NCBI GenBank assembly: GCA_020091685.1
Contig: CM034613.1
Location: 8,021,104 to 8,085,103 of the forward strand
Length of the DNA: 64,000 bases
Direction of reading: 5' to 3'
Origin: Lutjanus erythropterus
Lineage: Eukaryota > Chordata > Actinopteri > Lutjaniformes > Lutjanidae
The notes under the pieces were generated by a model. The model had not been told where the DNA came from. It saw only the letters and a program-made list of their open reading frames with translations, and did no database searches. Positions 36,512-49,564 of this stretch are shown here, in pieces. Positions within the stretch are counted from its first letter, which is position 1. Every line of letters starts with the position of its first letter. The translations under genes were made by a program, and so were the position numbers.

Positions 36512-37153
36512 GAGTATTGTCGACCTCTCCTGATGTTAACAAGGACTTGTGGCCGAAGGACAGAAAGAAGAAGGTGTATAACTCCACAGAGGACACCTCC
36601 ATCCACAACCATGGCAGCTGGAGTCCTCCGTGCCCTCACAGGTGGAGCCGACGCTCCCCCACTAACCAAATGTAGCTGCAGTGGAGTGCTGCACCGCCAG
36701 ATAACGACTGAACCCCAGTGAGACATGTGTTATGGAGCCCTTAATGAAAGAGTTGTGCCCCATTGAGCCCTATAATGAATGTTCTGACATTGAAAATCCC
36801 ATGGGGTGCTGCTTAATTCCTATGAGTAGGTTCAAGTAGCGAACACATTTTCATTAGAAAATAGTGTCTGAAAGTAGAGATGGACCAAAGCATGTTTAGC
36901 TGTGATTTTTTTTTTAATTGGCCATGTATGTTTAGTTTGCCATGCATGCATCTACACGCCCCCGTCAGAGAGAGGTGTTCGAATGCCTTTGTTCAGCCTC
37001 TTTAAATGCAGCCTTGTCCAGCTTGTCTGATACCTGTTTAGCTTTCATCCTGACTAATGGAAATGTCAAAAACACTGTAGAAAAGCTGGACTGCCCATTC
37101 TCCTCAGAAGCCAAAAGATGTGAAGCAGAGATTGCTGCCAAGGCTCGTCAAAG

Positions 37154-37179
37154 ACACACACACACACACACACACACCC
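37154..37179. repeat. (CA)n microsatellite
   Basis: An uninterrupted CA run of about 12 units, followed by a less regular CA-rich stretch to about 37193. Confidence 0.9.
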
Positions 37180-37701
37180 CTGCACACACAGGCACAGTGC
37201 TATGCAGTATTATAACTGATAAGAGCTTTTGTAGATTTTGGTAATGATGTCCCTGAATACCAAGTGAGCTGCATCTAAAGAGACCCACAGGAATTAATAA
37301 AAATGTCTCCCATTTCATGGCTGCAGTGGTTTCCTGCTTTCGAGAGATCACAAAAGGGAATCACTGAATGCCATAATTTAATTATGTATTTCAGGGTGTC
37401 TCTGCATGTATTGCGCCTTTTGGAAATTTTGCATCCCCATTATGATCTTGCTCTTTGTCTTTCCCCTGTCTCCCGTTTCTGCTCTACTCTTTCATTTCTC
37501 TTGTGCTTTCTCTTTCTCGCAACAGTCATTTCCATTTCTTCCCTTTTTGTCGTTTCTCCATTTTTCTACTGTCCTTTATGTCTCTTCTTTAATTCTTTCA
37601 CCCCTTCTTTTTATCCCCATGTTCCCTTTTATACTGTTGCCTCTCTTCACCACCACCACTCTGATTCATTTCTCCTCTGCTTCACTCTTTTACGTGGACA
37701 G

Positions 37702-37926
37702 GTGGCAGAGCAGCTGGTCTACTACGTCCATGTGTCAGGGACGGTAATCACAGAGGAGACGTTTGATGCGGCCGTACAGTTTGGCACAGCGCAGCGTGAC
37801 CCCAACTAGAGCTGAGCAAGATGACCTGTTTGCATGCCCCCTCGGTTGCCTTCAGTGCCAACCGGGAAAAGAGAGGCAAGGACAACTACACCTCGAACGT
37901 GTACCGCTACCTCGTCAACCTCACAG
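37702..37926 (+). pseudogene. Dynein stem block 1, frameshifted
   Basis: After the acceptor ACGTGGACAG the frame reads VAEQLVYYVHVSGTVITEE and FDAAVQFGTAQRDP, then reaches TAG at 37807-37809. One base short at the CCCC run (37799-37802), the coding pattern resumes in another frame as LSKMTCLHAPSVAF... VYRYLVNLT up to the donor ACAG|GTGGGT. GC-rich, well-biased codons on both sides argue that this was one exon. It could be a sequencing deletion in the C-run or a true disabling mutation. Confidence 0.7.
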
Positions 37927-40900
37927 GTGGGTACCTCAGTTGAACAGAAGGGGATAGTTCACCATCAAACGACACTACACTAGGTTGTAGTTCTAATAAA
38001 ACTTCTTCACTCCTATAAAGAGGATGTTTATGGGTCTCCTCCGAACAAGATTAACTAGTCACAGATATTCATCACCTCTGTTAACATTTACCTACCTCTT
38101 TCTGGAGCTCAGCTCTGTCCTGGAGTCTGTAGCTGTGTCTCCTGCAGGTCTCTGGCTGGTGTCTACTAACAACTGCAGCCGGTTGGGATTCTAAAAACTT
38201 AGTATTTAACCCGAATGGGTCTGGTTTTGCAGGACGTAACAGTACATGCTTCGGCAAAATTGACTGTCTCAGCCCGTGGTCTGTGTGCATGTATACAATA
38301 GGAGATTAGAATAATTGAATGCATGTCAAGTATAGAACATACTATTCTTGTTTTCCTACAATTTGTCTATTTGGTCTCACACCTATATACATGGGCATTG
38401 ATAGCCTGCCTTGTCAGCCTATTTGGGCTAACTATTGAACTATATGGAACTATTGATGCAACATACTTAGATTAATAGCAGAATACAGACTCACTCATTT
38501 GAGTAATTTTTGTTGTTGGACATAAATTACTCCATCAAAATGTCAATATATTTTCAGCAAGATTTAGTTGTATATAATGTTGTCAACAATATACATTTTT
38601 CAACACATTGATTCTGAATACTTGAAACGATTTCAATACTCAGTTTCTGCAATATTGATATGCCAGACCAGCTGCACTGCACTCTCTCTTCTCTTGTGAT
38701 GTTGTGAGTGGGCTGTGAGGAGGAGGGGGAAGTATTGGAGAGCCAGCTGATTGCAGTGTTAACTAAAGGCATTTAAGCTAAGGACTGTAAAATGAGATTG
38801 GCACACTCTCTGTGTGACAGTGTGACTACTAAGAATCACGTGTTGCACTAACTTGGCTATAACTATCACTATAATATCACACTGAAACTACGTTATCTGT
38901 TATCACAATAATACAAGGCAAGCTAGCTAGGCTAGCCAGTTAGTTAAATTCTTAGTGAAGCTAGTAAAATGAGTCTTTACTGATATGAAGCGTAGTGAAA
39001 GTTCAATCAGGATGGTTATTGTTATGCCTCATTCATTCACATCTCTCCCTCTTTCTTGCTTATTCTCAATCAGCTGATTATGGGTGTTCACTTTTCAGTC
39101 AATCCACCAGATGTAGCTGCTATCTCCATCAGCCAATCATGTCGTTGCTGTCAACTTTAAAATCTGTTCTCCTCTCTGCTGTCATCAGCTGTCTTTTCAG
39201 TGCAGCATCATTGTGTTTATCCAGGGAGTCCCACAAGTGGTTGGCTGTTAGGATCTTTTGAGAAATTGTGTGATAATGGGCTATACAAGCAAACGTAACT
39301 AAACAAGATGTTAGGTGACACTTCTGTGGTCAGGGTTTTGAAAATTGAATTTCAAAAATTGAATATAGGCCTTTATTTCACCCCTCGCTATGTGGTTCCA
39401 AATCCATCACACTATTATGGTTGAACCTTTGACATAGTTTCTTATTCTTCCTGTCAGTCCTTTAGAAGATCCCATGTCTCTGCCAAAACCTTCCTCAGCA
39501 GCAGCCCTTTTTTTTTTATCAGTTATACTAAAGCTACCTAAAAATTACCCTGTCAAATGTGCAAAACATTTCCTCTTGAAAGAAGAGTTCATCACAATAA
39601 AGGTTATGGTCGTATCCTCTTTACAAAATGTCAGTTTGACAGCCAACCATTGATCTGCTTCATGTGGAACAACAGGCGCTTCTACAATTTGGACTCGTTC
39701 TTTCATGTTGCAGCCAAAGAGACGCTCTCTGTTGTTCACAAACCCCAAAAGGTAAATGCTGACGGACCAGTTGAATTGAGAGACACACATGGGTAATCAC
39801 ACAGCACACTGGTAAGTTGTGATGGTTCAATTCTCATGCTAATTATTTCAATCAGTGTACAAAACGCCACTGCTTTTCAAAGATGCAACACACACTCCAT
39901 ACGCAGGCACACAAACGCACACTGGTAGTAAACAGAAACTGCACACCCACAATTACAACCTCCTCTACCTGACACAGCTCCATGTTTCCCGGATAATCAG
40001 ACAAAGATTGGATAATCCTGACAGAAATCCTTTTCATTCCCTCAGCCCCCTGCAAATTCTCATTTTGCAATATCATTTTCAGTCAATACACCAACAATCA
40101 AAAGCCTTTCACGGATTTAAAATTCCTAGACTCAAATCAGGCCTGTGGGGTAAATATTTTTTTTTCTTGCTTTCTAGAAACTTTATTCTAAACTTTCCAG
40201 ATTCAATAACAATGAAGTCACAATGATTTGCCCCTTGTGACTACACAGCATAAATATGTATGTAAATGGAGAAAACAGGTAATACTATAGCTTCTGGGTG
40301 TACAGATTCCACTCCCATGTCAGACTGAATGGTAGCAATCATGCAAAGCACTTATTTAGCTCTGAGCAAGGCTGTACCTCAATCACTTTGTCTTCATCAA
40401 TTTGCTTCAGGCTCACAAAGGTTAAGTGGCCATAGGCACATACACTGAAACACATTAAAATATGTTCTCATGCAGCACAAACAGGTATGGGAATAAACAA
40501 CAGCCACCGGCTGACAAAAGAACACGCACAGATTCGTTCTGTGCTTTCTAGCTGTTGTGCTCACCTTCTGAGTTCCCTCATTATTTTTATTTTTCTCCAT
40601 CCTTGTTTTGTTCAGCTCCTCTGTTTAAAGGCTAATGGAGGGTTGCATGTTGCTGCCACTGGGTATGAACATGTGTTTTGATGATGCCCAGCTATCTTCT
40701 TAATGCTAAACCTAACTGTCCCCTCACTGTAAGCTGATAACAGGAAGCTGTGGTCTCACTAATGCCTTGGTCACACTACATGACTTTCAAAGTCCTCAGA
40801 TCGCTGTGTGGCTCACTCTACACAACTTTCTGTCTTGTCATCGAGTCAGCGACATGACTAATCAACAGGGGGGGTCACACTTCTACTAGGCTGGGAGCCA

Positions 40901-41252
40901 GGTCCAGTCCTGAGGATGTTTTCTGCTACCTTTTTTTTTCCTTAATTATTTCCTGCTCCAAGACCCCTTTTTATGTCTCAGCGCCGGCAAAAGCCATGGC
41001 TGGAAGTATTATGTTTTTGAGTTTTCCATCTGTCTGTCCGTCCATCCATTCTGGTTGGATTTTGGTGGTCAAAGTCAGTAATTCTAGTCATGCAAGAATG
41101 ACATTTGAGGTTGAACATCTGGAAACAGAGGGGAACATAGCTAAATAAGCCGCCATTATATTTTATATCTTCATCATATATGTGGAGCTAGTTTGAACTA
41201 CTTTGTACTTTTATAACAACTAGTCCTACTACTTTAGAACTACCTTTTGCTG

Positions 41253-41256
<4 letters not shown>

Positions 41257-41289
<33 letters not shown>
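41257..41289. repeat. (TA)n microsatellite
   Basis: A perfect TA run of about 16 units in a relic intron. Confidence 0.9.
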
Positions 41290-41291
<2 letters not shown>

Positions 41292-42477
41292 GCTATTCTG
41301 GCTGCTGCTCCAGTGCTCTTCCATCTCTCCTTCTCGACACCTCTCCTCTCCCTGCCCAGGTCTGCTCTCATTGGCTGACACTACCAGATACTAAACCTGC
41401 TTGATGTATTTTCAGGCGTCTGTGAGGCAGCTGCAGGCTCTTGGGCTCTTGTGTCTTTGAACAGTTCACACGAAGGTTGTCAACAGTATCGATACTTTAA
41501 TACTTTTTCCAAATCCACGTTTACAATGACACAATACCCATTAATTATTGTATTAAAAGTACTCAGCTATAAAAAATGATCAAAGCACTCATTCAGGGCC
41601 TCGCTTCAGTCTTCATTGTCTTGCCTGAAATTTTGCAGCAAAAAAGAGTTTTTCTGTGCAGGTTGTTAATTTGAAGAAGAAAAAACTATTTTGTGGAGCT
41701 AGGACTTTTTCTCTTCTTGCTGTTGTATTGAAAGAGGCATTGGAGTTTAAAATTCTGGTATTGTGACAAGTCTAGTTCACACATAATCATTCACACAGCT
41801 GATTTGCCTCTGATCAGGGCTGCAATCCTGCAGTGTGAACTGGACAGAACACATTGGGTTTTAAAGTCTGTTATTATCCTTTATGACCTTGCACATTGTC
41901 ACCTCTGCTGTCATCCATGTATCTGTTTGTTATATATGGCTGTTCATGACATTCATGTTAGTATATGCTGCTATTTTTCACCTTATTCACCTTTTTTTGA
42001 AATCTCAAGTGGTACACACTGCATATATGGTGGAGTGGTGGGAAGCTTTTTCTTGGCTCTCTCTTGTCCATCGCTGGTGAAGTTGTAAACACTTTCGATT
42101 TCTCCCGCTGAGGGCTGCAGATTGAAATCCATTTGATCTCGGTACAAAGAGTGAGTTGCATATTTCATTCCATGTAACTTAACAGCTGTTTTCCTTTTGC
42201 TTTGTAGACACAGAAAACCTAAAAGAGTTCCACTCTCTCCATACTCTCCACTCTTTTATGCAGTTCCTATTCTTGCACTTTGTAGGCATAAAGAGCTCAG
42301 AGAGCAGTGCTCTCTTGAGGAGATATATATGACTTTACTGCATCTGCTGTATTTTGAAAGGAACACAACCTTTTTTCTGCGTGATTTGCGTTATCTCACA
42401 CCAAAGTGTAATCCAGTGAAAGCCTTGGATGTGGCTGTGTGATGCGTAATATTGTATATAATGTTATTTTTGCACAG

Positions 42478-42590
42478 ATAACGTATGTAAGAAAGTGGCC
42501 GATACAGTTCTATACATCCCAAAGGAAGGCCTACAGCGCAGCCCTGAGGAGGCCGGTGAGGACAAGAAGCCACTACAGAGAATGGACAGT
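42478..42590 (+). pseudogene. Dynein stem block 2
   Basis: It follows TTTTTGCACAG and continues block 1 in phase as DNVCKKVADTVLYIPKEGL and then SPEEAGEDKKPLQRMD, ending ATGGACA|GTAAGC. This corresponds to the TVLYIPxEGLxxSPEEA pattern of axonemal dynein stems. It is open throughout and has no lesion of its own. Confidence 0.72.
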
Positions 42591-43026
42591 AAGCCTAAGG
42601 GGCTTCAGTGTGTCTGTGTGTTAGTGTGTGTGTTTGTGTGGGTGCCTTTGTCTCTCCATTCGTCTCTCTGGGGATGCTGTCTAAAAGGTCACACAGACTT
42701 TATCTTTTGATCTGTGATTCTCTGTTCAAAAACCATTGAAGCTCCAGCATCTGCTTCCTGACTCGGACTCTTTAGAGTTTTTATTTAATGAGGCACCGGA
42801 CTCGCCACCTCTCACCTTCACCTATCCACATTTTTCATAGTTTTTTGCCTTCGGCTCTTTGTACCTCCATCATCTCTCCCCTTCCATTTCTAAACATTCT
42901 CCTCCAATCCAGGCTTTCCTTTTAATGGTGTCCTGATGGCAACATGATTTCAACCTTTTCCTAATTCACTTTGTCCTACACCGTCTTCTCTCATCTCTTT
43001 ATCCTTCCGTTCCTCCATCACTGCAG

Positions 43027-43101
43027 ACCAAGGAGCTATTGAATATCCAGGAAATTATGTGGATGAGTGCTTGTGCAGGACCTCCTGTACAAAAGATAAA
43101 G
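43027..43101 (+). pseudogene. Dynein stem block 3, out of phase with block 2
   Basis: Between a strong pyrimidine tract ending CACTGCAG and AAAG|GTGAGG, the frame starting at 43027 reads TKELLNIQEIMWMSACAGPP. It resembles the dynein stretch with IKELLN, NIQE and AGP. That frame needs a phase-0 upstream exon, whereas block 2 ends in phase 1. The usual HWT(R)Q residues before TKE are missing. Joined to block 2 as it stands, it would read an unrelated frame. Confidence 0.6.
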
Positions 43102-43199
43102 GTGAGGCAGATTAAGATTATCATGCAGATCGTTTAAATTAAGTTTTTTTTAGGTTATACAGGTGCAAATCTATGAGCAGTGTAACAGTATTTTCTAAT

Positions 43200-43540
43200 T
43201 CTAACTTCTTGTGTGGTTTGGCTAGTGGGTCAAAAATCTACTTGCCCAAAGTCAATGTGCAAAGTGTGTTGTTTATTTGGTAGTGAAAAATGTCCATCCC
43301 AGTTTTTTAAAGTCCAAGGAGATGTCTTCAGATGTCTTGTTTTTTCAGTCTAAAACCCAAAGATATTCAGTTTGATATAATATTAAATGAAGAAGAGTGA
43401 GAAATCTCCATAATTGAGACTGAAAACTATGACTGAAAACAGCATTTTCTGCTGTTTTGTATGAAAATTTGTGTTAATAATTAATTGATCAACAATAAGA
43501 ACTGCTAGTAAATCTGGTAACTTACTTGCCCAACCAGTAT
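43200..43540. repeat. AT-rich dispersed repeat
   Basis: It contains 'AAAATCTACTTGCCCAAAGTC' at the left and 'AACTTACTTGCCCAACCAGT' at the right, with 'GATGTCTTGTTTTTTCAG' inside. Related copies are at 16530-16960 and about 32040-32220. No ORF. Confidence 0.45.
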
Positions 43541-44689
43541 TTCTGGGAAAAAAAAATCCTACTGCCATTATAATATCTGAGATGAAATATAACATGTTAA
43601 AACATCAAATCAGATCAAGTTTCATCAAGTACATCTAAAACAACCAAAGTTGACCAAAGAGCTGAACAAAAAAACAAAAGTTAAATAACATAATATGGCG
43701 ACAGCAAAATAATAATAGAGAGAACATACAATGATATCCCAGAAATAAGTAAAGGAACAGAAGGTAAATATAAAATAAAAATAAAAAATGGGACCTGAAA
43801 CCTTCATGGCACACAAGTCTATGAAAACATAAGAAAACGTGTTTAGTTTGTGCATCAAAAATACAACAATTATTACTGGTAATGTAAAAGTTAAGCTGCA
43901 TCGACTTAGTAAAACTGTCTTCACTGTAACAGTGGCAACTGTCTTTTCAGATGAGTTAGCCACCACATCTCTGCATCAGGCTGCTTTTACTTGACTTTCA
44001 AATTATACTCAAGGTGTGACTTGCAGCATTGTGTGGTGTGCCACAGCACGCAGCTTAGGCCAGCACAGCATATTGGCTGGTACAAAGCCACCATGGAGGC
44101 ACTGTATGATGAATTATGGGCAAACAGAGAATATTGAGGCTTTATCCACTGTGCTTTACAGCTCTGAGTTGGCTTAGCCAGCTAAACAATCCATTTAACA
44201 CTGTAGGGCCAACTCTGCCCAACAGCACCTGCTTGGATGTGGAATTCAGGCGCTCCATGACTGATGACACTGGCTAATGCTCAAATCACACACAGTTACC
44301 TCGCTGTACACATGAGAGTGAGGGCAGTGTTTGAGTTTATTGAATGTATTTAGATGGGAAAGGATGTGGGGTGTAGTCTCAGTCTGTGCACATTCTAGAG
44401 CCAAAGACGGCTGTGGGGCAGAAGCACGCTACACTCTATCAATGTTTCTCTTTTATGTGAAGTGTGGAACAGAGCTTGACATTTGCCATTTTTCACCAGA
44501 GGTACAGCGCGAAATATCTGTAGATTACAGCCTGCAACTGTCCATAGGAAAGAGTGTAGATGTTTGAGATGGATAGTTACACGTTACAGTTGATTTTTAC
44601 CCGCTAGTGGGTAGGTCAACCAGCTGCGTTCTCAGATTTTAATGCTTTTCTCTGCTTATATATGTTATTCCCAGGATTGCTTTCTGCAG

Positions 44690-44840
44690 GCCCAGTCAAC
44701 CTGACCTATATATCATTCTGAAGGAGCTGTATGAAGAGCATGCACAGCTCAAGCCTAGCCAAGTTGCTCCTAAGCTGCAACACTGTCAGTTTCACCTGCA
44801 TCATCTTGGTCATCTCCATCTACTACAACACCTGTAAGAG
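44690..44840 (+). pseudogene. Dynein stem block 4, frame changed internally
   Basis: After TTTCTGCAG one frame reads DLYIILKELYEEHAQLKPSQ and VAPKL. Another frame then takes over as LLLSCNTV..., ILVISIYYNTCKR, ending AAGAG|GTATGT in phase 2. Together they resemble the stem segment ending LLxCIRxIxxxSxYYNTxxRM. In the frame entered from block 3 a stop appears within about ten codons. An alternative acceptor lies at 44673-44674. Confidence 0.55.
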
Positions 44841-47800
44841 GTATGTGCATTTCACCAGTTTTTTTGCTTAATCCTTTTTTTTCCCTCTCTGTCTTTAACT
44901 CCCATCACTCTCACACAGATGCTCATACTTATTTGCTGCATATGCACAGCTTTGTCCAATGATCGAGCCTTAATATTTCAAAAAAAAATCTTTGTTATAG
45001 ACAATTAACAGACATGCTGCTTCAAGTTTCTTTACACAAGCAATCATGTATTGCACAGATAAGTGAGTGGAGCAACATGAACAGATAACCTTTTGCTGTC
45101 AGAATGTCCTTTCAGTTGTAGATCAGCTCTCCAGTTGGATTAGGTTTTTGTCTTGTTCTGATAAGGCATCATCATCATTGAGGCCCACTCCCACTCATCC
45201 TGGGAGCTCAGACATCAGACTAACAATACCATGGGAGTGAATGCAGCGAATAAAAGGCCCCATCACTGTTTTCATTACCCCAGCTCTTTTCATTTCAGTT
45301 GACAGCTCTGCAGACCAAGGGGAAAATGTTTAACCTTAAATAATTATGTTCTGAACCCTCATTGTTACAATCATTTGCTGCCCTGTTGCACGACTTTTCT
45401 TTTTCTCTTAGTCTTTTATGTGTCCCTCTATTTCAACAGCTTCCTCATCTTCTTCCTCTCTGCCCTGTCTCTTTCTCTCGCTCGCTTATTCCTTTGATAA
45501 TACATCAAGGCAGACTGACTCAAACAAAACATTTAGTGTAATTATAAGTGTGGTAATGTGGCTGCAATGATGTGACAGCCCAAACACTGTTTAAGTGATG
45601 CTTTTTTCAGAACGGCTGAGGTGCCTTTAAACTTTTTGTACCATTAAATGCACACCTTTAACATTTAACCTTTGACACTGGGGACAATGCAAAGCACTCT
45701 ATTTCTGCTTGTAGACTTTTTCACTTGGGTTGAGTTTAAATAATTGATTTTCAGATTGAAATCAGTCTTCATTTGAATGATCTGGTATCGGTTAATAAAA
45801 TTCAAGATTGATCTTTCAACACAGAGGTTCTCAACATCCACGTATACACCCAGGAAATAATTCTGAAGTGCCCATGTCAGGTTGAATGTAAACACCAGCA
45901 ACAAGAAGGTGAAAGTAATATGATTGACATCTTCACATAAAGAAGGCCAACATTTGGGAAACAGCGTCCATCAACTTTGACTAAATCTAACACTCTTTTT
46001 TTCTTTTTGCTCTCTATTGACAGTGTAGCTCATGATCATCTGACCTCTGACTGTTGCTAGTAACACTGTAGGGTCAATTGTTGAATTAAACATTAATATG
46101 TTTAATAATGCACCCAGTTAGAGGGTTCTCTGTACAATTTACAGCATCAGTTCTCTCAGAATCTTTTATATCCAGGCAAAATTGGTATTGTAACTGAAAT
46201 TCCCTAAAACAGTCCCTCCAGGATTTTGCAGGCGTTTTTCAGGTGTTATAGCTAAAAATGCCAGATTTCACAGCAGCTTTTCTGAAAAAAAAAAAAAAAA
46301 AAAAAAAGAAGTGGTGATGCATGTTGCAGTGTTTTAAGGCGTTTTTTGCAGTGAGATTGCTGGAGTGAGTCAAAATTGCAGAATAATTCATTAAAAATCA
46401 AAGGCAGCTTGTTCCAAGGAGAATAAAACTGCACTCTGTTCAGGGTGTTCTCAGGAACCTTAAAAAAAGGCTCAGGACTACAAAAATTCTAACAAAATAT
46501 GCTTGATTTGTAAAGAAGAAGTGCACCTGTCAGGTATTCCACATTGAAGCAAAGTCTTTTTAGAGCTCAAATTCAAAACAGCAAAACACAAAATTCTAAA
46601 ATAAAAGTGCTCAGGACATTGATAAGTGTCAATAACAGTGACAAACCTCTGTTGTTCTTTTCAATACCCATGACAAAATTAAAAAAAATTAAAATGAAAA
46701 AATTAATGACTAATAAAACATTGACAGTTCATTGAGACATAAATGTATGATGTTTAGATGAGTAGTTTTGACGATTAGTCAAATGTGTGTGAAAGTTGCA
46801 GTGATTGGACAAAATTGCAACGCAATGCAGAATTCAGAGTAAGTGGTTGAATTTGCATTAATTGTTGCAATCCAAAAAATCACAACTTCTGCTAAAAGAA
46901 TCAGTAATGAATTGAATCAAATCTAAAATCCAATCTGGACCTTGTGGATCACAATACAATGAATTCAGGAAATCTGTGGTATTACCCAGGCCTGTCTGTA
47001 ACCAGGGGAGTTAGTTGGCTTGCAGAGTAGAATTTCATTAATCTTGTTGAAATGTTTGACTCAGTTTGAGAAGGCAGCAAATATGCTGAGTAACCTATAT
47101 CAGCGCCTCAGCCTCAAGCATCTCACATCTGGTTACATCTCCATCGTCTGGCTTAATGTTTCCACATTTTCCAGTGCTCCTCAGTGGCTTATCTCTGTTC
47201 TCGGAGTCTTCTTACTCACTTATTCATTATTCTTCATACCTGAGGTGGAGGCAAGCCATTTGTACAGCCATTTAGGTGCATTGCTGAGACTGTGCTGCTG
47301 GATAAAAGCACCCTGTCTGTGCTGAGTTGGTCATCCATCTGCAAGCTTCGCTGCTGACCACTGACCTGAGTCTATGCATGTATGCTTGCATACTGTAGTG
47401 TGTGTGTTTAAAAAAAAAATTAATACGACAGATCTTGCACTGCAGTTGTGCGTGTGTGTATTTTCTTACCAACCTGCTTCCTCTGCAGCGGTGCTTGTTG
47501 TCATTGGCCATGGAGGAACTTGGAAACCTGTGACTCACTGTGTTTTATGCGGCTCAGATGGCCGCGGCCTCTCCTGCAGCACCGCTCGCTTTCTGTTTTT
47601 CATCTCTTCTCATGGTTTGGAGGCTTTCTTCCCCCTCCAGTTGTATGAAATAATAGAGATGGAAAATGTCTTGTTTATTTTCTGCAGAAAAAAAGGATCC
47701 CATCAAGGCCCTGTCCTTTTTTTCTGGAGCAGAACCAGATCACTGATGTGGTTTCCATTTGTGTCTGATGTTTTTTGGCTAATACTTTCTAATCAGAGTC

Positions 47801-48964
47801 CATTTGTGTCATGGTAGTGTGTGTGGTTGTCTTTTTCTGTGTGTGTGTGATGTGTAATGCGTGCACTTAATGTCTCCTGTTGTGTGTTCTCTGTGTGTGT
47901 ATGTGTGAGTCTGCATTGTATTCCAAGTTTCTGTGTGTGTGTGTGACTTGCCACTGCCCCCTCTCCCTCCTGCAGGGCCTCAACCATTTTCTTCATTTGT
48001 TGCAGCTTTGTGTTTCTTCTCTTTTTTTCTCCTCCTCTTCTCTTTTTGCACTGGGGAACACAATGTCTGGTTTAATATCATTTTCCAATCACTGAAGGCT
48101 GCAGGGCAAGGACTTTTGACTGAGCTATTTCGTTCCAGCTAATACCAAAGAGAGGGGAGAGAAAATAATAACCCTAGTGGTTGATAATAGCTGCAGTGAT
48201 CATTCTGCAGTCATTTGCCTCTGGTGCTCTCCGTAGCTGCAGCTGATGTTGTCTTTGTTTTGTTACTCTCCGCTACATGGAGCTACACCACTATTACAAG
48301 CTGTCCGACACCCTTCGTCTCCTCCATGTCCATCTGAGATATATTCAACACCATCTGGTTGTTTTTACAGAGGGAATAACATGAGAACTGTAGTTAGAAG
48401 AGAGGGGAGAACAAAAAGTCCAGTGGATATATACTTCTAAGTCAGGACTGGCCTGTTGTACCGCACACTTTTTGAAGAGGTCCAGATTCTGAGGAAACTG
48501 ATTATACAAGAGCTTAAGGGGAAATCTCTGGAGAGTTAAGATTCAGGGACATATGTTGTCTTCATCTCCACCCGCCTCTCTCTCTGCTACCCATCCCTCT
48601 TTTTTTTTCTGAGAGAGAGGGAGGCAGTCAGACTGAGAAGGAAAGGAGGGAGGGAGGCAAAAATCATTATTAACTCATAAGCTGGTTAATGCTGTAGCAC
48701 TCTCAACCTTCAGCTCAAATGAGAATTTCCGTCATTTACATATCAATTTAATTTCCTGTGTTTCCCCTCTTCTCTCTCCCCCTCCTTCATTAAAAGCAGC
48801 ATTTGCTTGCCACTGCAATCAGCCTGTACAACACATTTTCCTGGGCGCTGAGCTCTCACACACTCTTTACGCATTCTGCATGCACGCAAACACACCTAAA
48901 CAGAAAAATACATGGGCACACGTGAGAAAACTGATATTTTGACATATGCAAATGCAGAGAGATA

Positions 48965-49514
48965 CACTCTAAGAAATAAGGGTTCTACCTGAAGGGTTGA
49001 GGTGCTGCCCAGAGCTATTTGTTTCTGATGAACCTTTTTTTGAAGAAAGGATCCATCAAAGGTTTTTTGTAAGACTAAGGGTTCCATTAAGACCTCTTTT
49101 CACCCAGAGAACCCTTTCTGAATGAATATAAAATAGTTACATGAATACATAAAAAACCTTGGAATATAAAAGGGTTCTCAGTAGAACCCTATGTGTGGGT
49201 TCTGGATAACACCCTGAGAATATAGAAGGGTTCCTGGTAGAACCCCTTGGGTGGGCTCTAGTTTAAACCATTGGAATACAAAAGGGTCCTTGGTGGAACC
49301 CCCTTGGTGGGTTCTTGTTTCATCATCATTCATTTCATCATTACAGAGTGACCCTCTCCTCTCATAGGGGATTCTGGGTGAAACCGTTTGCAGATGGTTG
49401 TAGGTATAACCCTTAATCTTGGGTTCTAGGTAGAACAATCTTAAAGGGTTCATCTGAGGGGACAAGCCAAAGAATCCTTTGTGGTTCTAGTTTGCATCTT
49501 CATTTCTAAGAGTG
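48965..49514. mobile_element. GGTTCT-repeat MITE, intact copy 2 (550 bp)
   Basis: The ends CACTCTAAGAAATAAGG and ...CATTTCTAAGAGTG are inverted repeats, flanked by TA on both sides (48963-48964 and 49515-49516). The interior consists of repeated units of roughly 50-60 bases. Each has a 'TATAAAAGGGTTCT' block, 'GTAGAACCC' and 'GTGGGTTCT', so the element carries its own minisatellite. It has no coding capacity. The TA duplication suggests mobilisation by a Tc1/mariner-like transposase. Confidence 0.8.
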
Positions 49515-49535
49515 TACATTAACTGTGTCATCCTG

Positions 49536-49564
49536 TCACACACACACACACACACACACACACA
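49536..49564. repeat. (CA)n microsatellite
   Basis: A CA run of about 14 units, soon followed by a (GCAG)n run with GGCAGGCAGGCAGGCAG near 49591-49608. Confidence 0.9.

Larger units (their letters stand above)
23826..37701. other. Intergenic region between the serpin gene and the dynein relic
   Basis: Fourteen kilobases without a supported gene. The listed mobile elements fill much of 25441-30440 and 35178-36511. Remaining parts are AT-rich, or hold short CA/TG runs (24372-24413, 26411-26440, 37154-37179). The longest open frame (28025-28555, minus strand) lacks codon bias and recognisable motifs. Confidence 0.6.

Noticed and set aside
36533..36721. Short open frame beginning near 36533
   Set aside because: It lies beside a dispersed repeat, has no splice context and matches nothing I recognise.
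37303..37701. Upstream extension of the frame of dynein block 1
   Set aside because: It is pyrimidine-rich intron sequence ending in a good acceptor; the residues before VAEQL show no dynein similarity.
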